From the NCBI RefSeq assembly GCF_022376445.1, contig NW_025955226.1, forward strand, positions 1 to 54,777: a DNA stretch of 54,777 nt, in the 5' to 3' direction. The notes under the pieces are model-generated. The model saw only the letters and a program-made list of their open reading frames with translations, made no database searches and was not told the origin of the DNA. The position numbers and the translations under genes were made by a program. Shown piece by piece: positions 45,475-54,777 of this stretch (its first letter is position 1; every line of letters begins with the position of its first letter). Source of the DNA: Fomitopsis serialis. Taxonomy: Eukaryota > Basidiomycota > Agaricomycetes > Polyporales > Fomitopsidaceae.

Positions 45475-46372
45475 AATCTCCCTGTTCACCGGACGCCCTC
45501 CACTGCACGCGCATCGAGGCGCCCGACAAAACCCCTCGCATAGTGTATTCCATGTCGGTCGCGTTATGTCGTCTCTTTCCCCCATGCTCTCGCTGTATGC
45601 TACTTCGATCGCAACACGCAGCATATGGTTCGCGACAAATATGTCGCCAGGGCCTGCTCTGTCAATTGCAGGGCCGCATTGCGCTTCAGCAGTAAGTCGT
45701 TGGAGGCATCACGATACGGGGCTTTGAGCTTGGTCAGCGACAACGGACGATTGATGCAATGCGAGAAGCTCGGGGGCATACTTCGCACGTGTAACAGTTC
45801 AAATATCCTCGTACCAGGATTTAGGTTCGAACTTCCCGAGCGGCATGCATTCGTGAAGCATCCCGAGGGTAAAGACGTCTGAGACGGTGGCTCGGTCGGT
45901 GGGAATGGTAAGTGTTCTGTTGTAGGAGACAAGCAGCAGCCACCCATGGCATTGTGGTGCTTACGGCGTGGACCGAGAGTGAGTCAAATCGTCTCAAATG
46001 TGTTTATCATTACCGGCCAGTGTCTTCAGTACTGGAGTCGACTTTGTTCTCGACCTGCATCTGTTCTCCGAGTCTACGCGCGCCGGTTTCTGTACAGTAG
46101 CACAGGCCAGTGGCGTAGCCGCAGAGACTTGATCTTGAAGCTTGAGGCGATCGACTTGAACCGCGACCGCGACCGTCGTTCTGAGGATCGCTGTGACTTG
46201 GTCGTGTGCGCCATGCAATAGCCTAATGCTGCCTAGACTGAACACGTCTACCTTATTGCACCTCACTAGAGCGCACGGGCGGCCTGAGTATACACACTTC
46301 GTCCGTCCGTCATCCCGACTTGTACACTGCCTTGCTTTCTCCAGTTCACCACCATTCCTCACGCACCGTGGC
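45475..46372. other. intergenic, possible kinase-gene relic
   Basis: Minus-strand frames contain two isolated phrases that recall a protein-kinase subdomain (VDVFSLGSIRLL near 46,230 and DVFTLGMLHECMPLG near 45,860), without a continuous frame. They could be remnants or chance. No intact gene is supported. Confidence 0.3.
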
Positions 46373-47922
46373 ATGTCAACTTCTCCCGCTCACAGCAGCA
46401 TTTCTAGCTCAGCGGGCTCCGTTAGTGGCTTTCCAGAGGAGGACTTGAGGGAAGGCGGTCGCGACAATCCTGGCTATTTTGCTGCGAGATTAGGGCAGCG
46501 ATTAGAACGAGGTCGCTATTGCATCGTACGCAAGCTCGGCTGGGGCCAATACTCCAGTGTCTGGCTTGCAAGGGATCGCGGGTAGGCGCCTCGTTGGAGT
46601 TCTCTCGATGTATAATCCGCTGACCTCTGAAAGCAGCCAAGATAGCTTTGTCGCGCTCAAGATATTGACCTGCGAAGCTACCAAAGCCTTGTCGGCCGGT
46701 CCTGACCAAAGGTCAGACGAACAGCGCATGCTAGAGAAGATCGCAAACGCCGACCACGCTCACCGAGGCTATCGCCATAACCTCGCCTACTTGAATGCCT
46801 TCGACATCAGGGGTACACATGGACTTCACCGTTGTCTCGTTACAGAGGCCCTCGGATATGGCGTCGACTATATCCGCAAGCTGCGTGACGATAACGATCG
46901 TCGCGTTGCGCCCAGCATAGTCAAGCGAGTGGTACGGCAAGTCTTGCTCGGCTTGGAGTATCTGCATGATGTGTGCGGTATAGTCCATACAGGTATGGAA
47001 GCAATGAGATGCGGTACAGCGCACGTTGACGGTGTAAGCTCTCAGATCTCAAGAACGACAACATCCTCTTCCGCCCGCGGGATCTATGCACCATCGTCGC
47101 GCACGAACTCGCCGAGAACCCGTCAGTCACGTACGACTGTGGAACCGAGGGCAACGCCTCAGTCGTTCCAGTCGTCTCGCAAGTGTTGCCCTTGTCCGTC
47201 GATGCCTCCATTCATGAACGGGACCTCGACGTCGTACTCGCCGACGTTGGCCACTGTGAGTTTGCTAATGCAGTTCTCGAATGGAAGGACCGCGCTGAGA
47301 TACCATCGGCATGCAGCGCACTGGATCGAGCACCATTTTCAGGAGCTCATCCAGCCCGACGCCCTCCGGGCACCCGAAGTTATTCTCGGCCATCCCTGGA
47401 GCACTCCTGCGGATATATGGAGCGTGGGCTGCCTCGTAAGGCTCCGTTCCATGCAGTCATGTTTCGAACGTGACTTTAACCTTCGCATTGGGCAGGTCAC
47501 CGAATGGCTTGTCGGATTCTGGCTCTTCGAACCCAATCGCGAAAGATTGTGGAGCTACGAGGAGGACCATCTAGCTCGGATGACTGAAGCTCTTGATGCC
47601 CAGTTTGAAGCGTCTACACTGGAGAATTGTAAGCATCGAGACAAATACTTCAAGCAGGATGGTATGTCACTCCTCTGCGGTGCTGTAGCATACTATGACC
47701 TCCCTTCGATTTTGATTAGGAACATTCGCGCATTTTACGGATCACGAGGAGCCTACGTGGCCTTTGCGCAAGCTGCTGGAGTCGTTTTCGGAGCTCGGTG
47801 ACGAAGTCGATGCGGCTGAAGCCTTCCTGAAGCGGTGTCTGCAACTTGCACCAGAGCGGAGGGCCACGGCGAAAGAGCTCGTTGACGACCCATGGCTGGC
47901 TGCGCCTGCTGTCAGCAAGTAA
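46373..47922 (+). CDS. SRPK-like Ser/Thr protein kinase, 420 aa
   Basis: Six exons, 46373-46581, 46637-46992, 47046-47255, 47317-47435, 47496-47661 and 47720-47922, total 421 codons. Kinase landmarks: glycine loop region KLGWGQYSSVWLARD, VALKIL with the ATP-binding Lys, catalytic loop IVHTDLKNDNILF (the HTDLK form typical of SRPK kinases), a DFG equivalent LADVGH, LRAPEVILG and PADIWSVGCL. It ends with LVDDPWLAAP. The spacer insert is short. SRPK-family kinases phosphorylate SR splicing factors, but basidiomycetes carry many expanded SRPK-like kinases of unknown substrate, and this compact form belongs with those. DVG instead of DFG/DLG keeps the catalytic Asp. Confidence 0.88.
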
Positions 47923-48388
47923 CAGCATGATTGTCCGATTCTGCGATCAGCGGGGCATGAGACGGGCCAACGGTAGATTCCGTCCTTCATTGGTTCACAG
48001 CATCGCTTTTCCACATGAAGGCAACAACGATATCCCCCGCATATACGTACGTGCGCCTGGTTTCCACGTCCGATTCAGGCATACGGTGTCGTCTGTTGAT
48101 CTGTGTGGTAGCTCGTATGAACACTCGCTTCGATCATCACTTGATCGAACGATCTCCATGAACGTTATGTTATGATCACCACATGCATGGACCGCTGGCT
48201 ATGGACCCACAGCAGCACGCGAAGACATCGTGGCGAAAGCGTTCCTGATACTAATCTTGCCAAAAAGAGATTCGCTGCGAACACTTATCATTTCGGATAA
48301 CAGTACTGTTTTACTCATCCGTTTGGAACGTCTTTTGACAGACTGCCTATCCGATACCACGACGCCGATGTCCCCCGCCAGCATATGC
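47923..48388. other. intergenic, kinase-amidase
   Basis: The two genes converge here. No gene or repeat is recognised. Confidence 0.5.
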
Positions 48389-50647
48389 CTAGGCCCCGTA
48401 AATGACATCCCACAACTGCGTTGTCGGGATGGCCTCGGCGTACGCCTTCCTCGCGAGACGTGTGTGCGTGTGCTGCTCATATGCATACGCATACGATACT
48501 AGGTCAAACTCACTCCAAGCCGTACCGAGGAAGGACAGGCCGATAGGGACGCCAGGAGCGGGATACACTGTCTCCGGTCCCGCGAGGCCAATCGTGATGT
48601 TGTCGGGATAGAAGCCAAGCGGGACTGAAGTTGGGGTCAGCACTACTAATGTGCGAAGAGCGACCGAGGCGACGTACCGGTCACGATCGGGTACCCGGCT
48701 ATGGCTGCAATATTCGGTGTCAAGCTATACAGCACAATGGACGCGTATGAACAGTCACTTACCTGCGGGGACGGTGGTGAAGCCTGGCGCGGGGAGAACC
48801 AATGCGTCGAGGTCGTACATCTCCAGCGCTGCGTCGATCCCGTTCGTCCGTCCCATCTCATAGTCGTACGCGAGCGCCGCATAGTATGTTGAGTTGAACC
48901 CAGTCGTTGCTTCGGAGGCAATGAGCCTAGCGTAGGTATGAGGACCATCAATTCGCAGGGAACGTTGGCACTAAAAAGTGATGAAGACTCACTCCGACTG
49001 GTCTGTGTACCTTGCAGGCTCTTCCAGAGTTGGATTGGCGTTGTCGAAGGCAATGAGCTCGGCGAGAGACCGCACACCGGATGGGTTGGACAGCAACCCC
49101 TCATACCACGCATTGAGTTGGATCTGCGAAATCCACGTATCCCATCAGTACATCAAGACCTCACGCTCGAGGAGACAGACCTTGAAATCCGTATCCAGCA
49201 CTGTCGACTCATTATTCGACGTCGCAATCGCTTCTGCACTCGGCAAGTCTGCCGGGTCCACCACCGTCGCGCCAAGGGCCTTCATAACCTCCAACGCAGC
49301 CTCGAACACCTCATTCACGTACGGGTCGTTCCCCGTGATCGAGTCGTTCAAGAACACCGCGCGAGGGACGCCGATGCGTTTGCCCGCGAACGCGTTCCGG
49401 TCGAGCGCGAGCGTGTAGTCGGGACGGGGGACGGCTGAGCGAGCGTGAAGTTGTCGTTCGGGTCCGGCCTGCTATGACGGAGAGCACGATTGCGGCGTCG
49501 GCCATGGAGCGCGTTAGGGGTCCGACGGTGTCCTGGTGTTCGGAGATAGGGATGACTAGCCGGACAAACGAAGATACGAGTCAAAGGCCGCATGGCAGGA
49601 CTGGAGACGGATGGACATGACGAACCTCCTGCACGAGACGTGAGCCCTACTGACGGCTTGATTCCCGCGAGGTTATTTTGGTTTGCGGGGCAGGTGATAC
49701 TTCCGTCTGTTTCAGTACCGAGGGTAACCGCTGCCAGTCCGATGGATGCAGCGACGCAGAGCCCGCAGACGAACCACACTGTCGATGTAAGCCTTTCTCC
49801 ACACTAGACGGCTCAGAGAGGAACGTACGGGGTCGGCATGAGGGAAGTATGCATTCGTGCATTGACCGCCCCTGCCGGACCAGCCCGAGCCAGGTTGCCT
49901 CGGAAATGGGCGAACTCAGACAAGTTGCCTTGCCTGCAAGTCGTCGTGGGCACCATACAAAACATGCGGATGATACTTACCTAGAATATCGCTCCGGCGG
50001 CGCGAAGCTTTGTGATGACACCAGCTTCAGCGGGGACAACAGAGCCAAGCAGACTGTACGATCCAGCCGTTGTGTTCATCCTGCATATCTCATGTTCAGC
50101 TATAGTCTGTGCAACTGGACGACCGTTCTGTCCTGCCTTACCCTCGGAGGCAATCGTAGCATATTATCCTTCACCAGCACCGGTATGCCATGTAGCAAGC
50201 TGCGGGGACCGGTCTCGAGCCGCTCTGCGTCCAGAGCGGCCGCCTGCGCTAGCGCAGATGGGTTCGTCTCGATGACAGCACGGAGTATTGGGCCCTGCAG
50301 ATTGACTTCCTCGATGCGCGCGAAATAGGCCTACGACATATATGTGGGACCATACAATTCGAACGACACATGCACTCACATTGACAAGGTCTACGCTAGT
50401 GAATAATCCGGATTGCAGACCAGCCTACAGTATCTTTGACTTAGAACTCGTGGCAAGTCAAAATGACGCGACGTACTTGCAGTTCAACAACTGATGCCTC
50501 GTACAGATCCGGCAGGGATTCCCTGATAGCTATGCGTTTCTCGGGCAAGAGAGACCTAGCAGACAGCCGCGCTGCGAGTACGGCCGCCTGCAGTGTGACG
50601 AGCGCAAGAAAACAGGCAAGGAACCAAGCTCGCATGGAGGGCAGCAT
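48389..50647 (-). pseudogene. secreted amidase-signature enzyme, frame-disrupted
   Basis: Starts MLPSMRAWFLACFLALVTLQ at 50647, a clear signal peptide. The amidase core follows: LLHGIPVLVKDNIAT (catalytic Lys region), then CGSS with a Ser-rich loop, LGTETDGSI, GIKPSVGLTSRAG, and a C-terminal exon YPAPGVPIGLSFLG to VIYGA (stop at 48389). Amidase-signature enzymes use a Ser-cisSer-Lys triad to hydrolyse amide bonds. Several exon frames can be joined only by restoring single bases, near 49,985, 49,930, 49,760, 49,460 and 49,420, mostly in G or C pairs/runs. Either this is a recent pseudogene or the sequence has indel errors; the otherwise perfect conservation favours errors. Confidence 0.75.
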
Positions 50648-51589
50648 CTTCGAAGGTCGGAGCAGAGCCGCAGGCATTCGAGGTGGTCCAAGCGACGTCC
50701 TCGACCCTCGCAGATACGATAGGTAGACCTTTTATGCCTCCTTGAAGACTGTCCACAAATAGCCTGAGCATGCGTACGTACCACGGTCCGTTATCTCGCT
50801 CGGACGCAGGAGGAGGTGCGTTCCTGCGAATGCACACGACCTCGAGATTTCCCACTGGTGGCTTGGTCACGAGCCTGGGCCGTCATTGGTCCCGGCAGCC
50901 AGAGTTAGTCCTCGAGTAGGGAATCAGTGTAGCGAGTCAGCGGTCGGGTAGGTGCAATGGTTCAAACGTCTACGAAGCGATAGGATGAGAATTTCCTGCA
51001 TATTCGTGCAAAGTGTCGGGAGTATCTGTGTGATGTAAACTGCTATTGAATAGGCCGAGGATACCCGCACTACGGTCGAGCAGAATGCTCACTGTCTGAA
51101 AGCCGAGGTACGAGCGAGTTCAAACAGTTCATTGACGTTAGCGGCTGGACAATCAAGGATCGGCGGATAGCTGCTTACCAACCCTCTTCCAAAGTGCGTC
51201 GGAAGCCTGTTACGACGCGATGTCCGCGATGCCACTGAGGTCGAATCATTTGCGACGCCTATCGTCGTCGTTACTTGGCACGGGACTCATAGATGCCGGT
51301 GGCGTCACACAAAGCTGCGAAGGCAGGTGGTACACGCTGTAAAGGCCGTGAAGAAACGACAACTGCAATCTATATGCATGGGGGTCAAACAGGATAAACC
51401 GTGAGTGGATGGTCATGATCAATAACATGTATATACGTCATGGCATACTCTGAGTGGAACGGAAGAGCGGACAATTGTAGTGGAAGCGACATAACACTAT
51501 GATAGCACATTGAGCGACTGCGACAGTATATTACCTTTAGGTCTATTGTAACGAGCGGGGTATACACAACACACGTCCATGAGCGATGT
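50648..51589. other. intergenic, amidase-TBC gene
   Basis: No coding region with recognisable similarity and no repeat. It contains the amidase upstream region and the 3' flank of the TBC gene. Confidence 0.5.
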
Positions 51590-54500
51590 TCAGCTGCGCG
51601 GCAATGAGATAGTTGGCGTCGAGACTCTAGAGGCAGATAACTGAGAACGAGCTTGCACCTGGCGCTTGAGTTGCGCCTCGAGTTTATTGCGCTGCTTATA
51701 AATATCCTCGTCCCGGAGTTTAACGGAGAAGGCTAGTTCGATGAAGGCATCCGGAGTGGGCGGTAGGCAATGCGGTGGAGGGTGCGCGAGGATGGCAAGC
51801 AACGACTCTTGGCCTCGGCACTGTAGGAGCGACTGGCGACAGCTTGAAATGACGGCCAGACCTACGCGGAAGAGGAAAGAAACCCCTACGGATGTTGTGA
51901 GCTCGGCGTACTCGGCATCCGATCAATTCCAGAAGCAACATACCTTCGAACAAGAAGACATCCCAGACGCGAAGGAGGAGATCGGTGGGAAACGCGTCCG
52001 CAAATAGCGCAGTGAACCTGATGACAATTGTCGTCAGTCAGCAATCCCACGAAACTGATTAACACCGTGCGTACCACGGTCGGCATATGCAGATGGGGGG
52101 TATCGCCATCTCCACAAGGATCCTCTGAGCCAGCGGAGCGTCGTTGTTCTCCATTGCCTTCGAGAACAATGAAGAGTCGATGTCTAGCAGGATCGGCTGC
52201 GGGGAGTAGTAGGGACGGATATGTGAGTCCATCATCGTCACAAATGTCCAGAACGCATCCTCCTCGGGAGACTGCAGTATAAGCTGGCCAGCGATCATAG
52301 CGAGCCCCTTCGTGTACTGCACGTCTGGTACCATCGTCAGGTAAGCCTGGAGAACGTTAACGAGTGACTGGTCGAGCAACGGCTGATCATGGAAAATACG
52401 TTGCGCATCCTGTTCGATGTTGGAGATGGGTGCAACTCTCTCCCTTTGGCCTAGCCGTGCATATAACCCCTCCATCCGCTTCGCCTTGCTGTCGGTGAGG
52501 AGCGCCCACACCTGATAACGCACAGACGCCGGAACGCCCTCAAGGACCAACTTCCGGATGCGCTTCGCCTTGCGTGCCTGGGACGGAGATGTCGAGGTCA
52601 ATGCAGAGATCCATCTCAGCTCTCGTTGACGGTGCGCCTCGATCTCCGCAGCATCGGTTACCTTGGCAACTCTGTCTTCTCCCGATTTGTCGGACGACGG
52701 CCGCCTCATGCTTAGGGGGCTTGCATCGATTACGCTCTTGGCATCCGCATTGGCAGGCGGTGCGAGCAAGGAGTCCGCGCTGCTTGTCGCCAATGGCGAG
52801 CGCGGCACCGCCGGGGCAACCAACTCAAAGTCCATGTCCTTGACGGACACGTGTACTTTCTGTTCAACAGGTGTCTCAAATGAGAACACGCTGGATGCCG
52901 GGCTGCGCTCGCTGGGTTGCAATAGCGGACGCTCACTCGGCATCTGCACGCGCAAGCCGGATGAGGATACTGCGGACCGCAGCGATGGGACACGCGCCGA
53001 CAAGCCAGAGCTGGATTCCGACACATCAGGGGGGTGTGAAGAAACTTTCATTGCCATTGATAACTGGGATGGGCGGCGCAAGCCGATGCTGTCTGCCGAC
53101 TGGCGCGACGCACTGCTCTCCACAGATGGACGTGGTGGTGTGTTACTGCTCTCTATAGATGAGCGCCCCGGGGCGACCTGCGCACGGGGCGAGGGTGGGA
53201 GTGCCGGGTCCCCCCGCGCAGTCTTGGTGCCCGGCAGAATAGACGACCGACTGTGTCGTATTACTGGAAATGATGATCGCGGCGATGCAGGAGACCTTGG
53301 AGACGATGGAGGGCTAGATGGAGATGCTGAATGTTCAGACTTTAGGGTCGCCGTCGATTGGTGACGAACGGACGAACCTCCTGTCGGGACATCCCGTTGC
53401 TGGAGCGGACTGGTTGTTCCGTTGCGATCGAAGGTCGCTCGGGAGACAGGCGAACCCGGAGCTGAGGATGCAGCAGGGATCAGCATAGGACGCCCCGCGA
53501 ACGGTGCATTGGCAGACGCAGGAGAGGCAGAGCCTGCCACGACGTTGTTCTGAGATAGGGACAGAGGAGAGGGTCTTTGGACACCTCTGACAACGGAGGA
53601 CGTATGCGAGAGCGTAGCCCGTTGAGGTGTAGGCACGATACTGGAGAAGTCGCTGCTGCGGGTGTAGCAGTAGCAGATTTCGACCTTTTGGTGACGAGTG
53701 CAACAGATGACAGCTGGGCAGCCGACGGCCCGTCCTTGGAACTGACGGACGTTAACCCCCTCATACAGACGCATGCGAAGACACTCACCTGTTTCCTTCG
53801 GGCATGACTACCTCTGCGATCGGTGAGTCGAACCCCGAGAAGGAGCGCGAGCGAGGCCGAGGCGTGCCTGATTTAGGGAAGAAGTTGGGCCTTGGTATGG
53901 CCTTACCACTGCTGACCGAGTCTGGACGCCCAAACTCGCCCTGTACTTGGGGAGGGGAATTGACAGGTTTCGGTGACGCCGTCGCAGACCGTGCCAGATT
54001 GAGCCAACACCAGAAGAAGCCGTGCGAACCAAACCAGCGACTCCAGGTGAGGCCGTCGCTGACCTCGCCAGACTTGAACCTTGAGCCATAGTTGCGGCTA
54101 CGTCGTACGGAGAGGGATCTAGCGGCGTTCCGACGCGTGAAATTCCTGCTGCAGGCGATCCCGCCCGGCTACCAGGACCGTGGTTGTACATAACCGGTCT
54201 GTTCGCCGGGATGTTCATCTGAGGCTCCAACGTGAACGAAATCGGCACCGGTCCAGTGGAGGTAATGAGATCCCTGTCGAACCGTGCGTAGATCGTCGAC
54301 GCGCCACCGGGCCGTCTTCCCTGCTGCTGTTGGCTCAGCAAGGTGTATGATCTGGATGGCGGAGTTAGGTGGTGGGCCGTTGTACTGCTGGGGCGGCTGG
54401 AAGGGAGCAGGCTGACGACCATACATCGGTCCCGCAGGCACTTGCGCTGGTTTTGGTGCGTGAGGGTGAGGCATGAAGAGCGATTGACGGGAGGCAGGGT

Positions 54501-54777
54501 CCACAGGCGGCTGGTTCGTCGAGCGGGTGCGCAGCAGTGGCGGTCCCTGCTGTGGTGGCGGAGACAGCGCATACTGCATCGGCCGTGACGGTCCGGAGAT
54601 AGCATACGGCGGAGGCGCGGGCTCGTTGGACGGCGACATGGCGCGCTCGGCTGCCTCCCTAGCTTTTGTTGACGCAAACGCCGACTGGTCTCGCGGAGAC
54701 GTGGGCGACGCAGGGCCGTTCATGAACGGCGGCTCCTCGTCGTCTTCGACCACGATAGCTTGTCCAGATACCCTTCG
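51590..54777 (-). CDS. TBC-domain RabGAP-like protein, 5' end beyond window
   Basis: Minus strand; the gene runs off the right edge. The last exons are in frame: FFPLPRR/VSFLFRVGLAV and ELAFSVKLRDEDIYKQRNK (coiled coil), ending LPRS at 51590. The long exon ending near 52,074 has about 400 residues rich in Ser/Pro, then the TBC domain: RIRKLVLEGVPASVRYQVW, ISNIEQDAQRIF (the IxxDxxR arginine-finger motif is present), YTKGLAMIAG, FWTFVTMM, then FADAFPTDLLLRVWDVFLFEG. The usual YCQG glutamine finger reads YTKG here. An intron lies at about 53788-53660 (donor after PEGN). The part from 53,800 to 54,777 is Pro/Ser-rich with frame changes. TBC proteins accelerate GTP hydrolysis by Rab GTPases in membrane traffic; the loss of Gln may reduce that. 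Confidence 0.85.

Noticed and set aside
45600..46374. Kinase gene on the minus strand
   Set aside because: Only two short kinase-like phrases in different frames; not enough to call even a pseudogene with confidence.
50556..50870. 104-aa minus-strand ORF upstream of the amidase
   Set aside because: It overlaps the amidase signal-peptide exon in another frame and shows no family features.

Overview
The window looks like nuclear DNA of an agaricomycete fungus (Basidiomycota), possibly a polypore; the order-level guess is inference. Genes are split by many short introns of about 45-65 nt. Recognisable neighbours are fungal housekeeping genes: ribosomal uS8 and eS17, a Dgk1-type CTP-dependent diacylglycerol kinase, an SRPK-like kinase, a Pho85-type cyclin, an amidase and a TBC RabGAP. 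A fragment of a Plavaka-like transposase, a family known mainly from Agaricomycetes, is also present.

Layout. 1-2.4 kb: decaying 317-bp tandem repeats. 3.5-6.4 kb: gene-free GC-rich field of more than 20 short hairpins (family A). 6.5-18.3 kb: two very large multi-exon genes on the minus strand (called palA2 and palA1 here for convenience; these are not established symbols). 18.6-24.1 kb: hairpin arrays (family B), a Cys-cluster gene, an unknown gene (E) and a truncated copy of palA2. 26.0-31.9 kb: palB1, a divergent paralogue of palA1, with hairpin family C in its promoter and in one intron. 32.7-36.7 kb: Plavaka fragment, cyclin gene and a broken cyclin duplicate. 37.5-41.1 kb: second copy of the E/array block with hairpin family D, a small coiled-coil gene and a second Cys-cluster gene with family C hairpins. 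41.9-54.8 kb: ordinary conserved genes.

Central observation. The accessory half (3.5-41 kb) contains several families of long perfect or near-perfect palindromes of about 22-66 bp. They lie in upstream regions and introns of the unknown genes, usually at regular spacing (about 60 bp or about 70-100 bp) with unique spacers. Each gene block carries its own palindrome sequence. In a 1.54-kb duplicated block, seven palindromes occupy matching positions, yet the arms have been rewritten together from AGGTGATCGCGCGC to AGGAGGGCGCGCGC. The two largest genes, palA1 and palB1, carry a ParB/sulfiredoxin-like GQHR motif region. ParB proteins in bacteria bind palindromic parS sites, so a eukaryotic, locus-specific 'large protein plus cognate palindromes' system is a testable inference. 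Nothing here proves it.

Caution: several genes (palA1, E, amidase, Plavaka fragment) show isolated single-base frame changes, which could be decay or uncorrected assembly indels.
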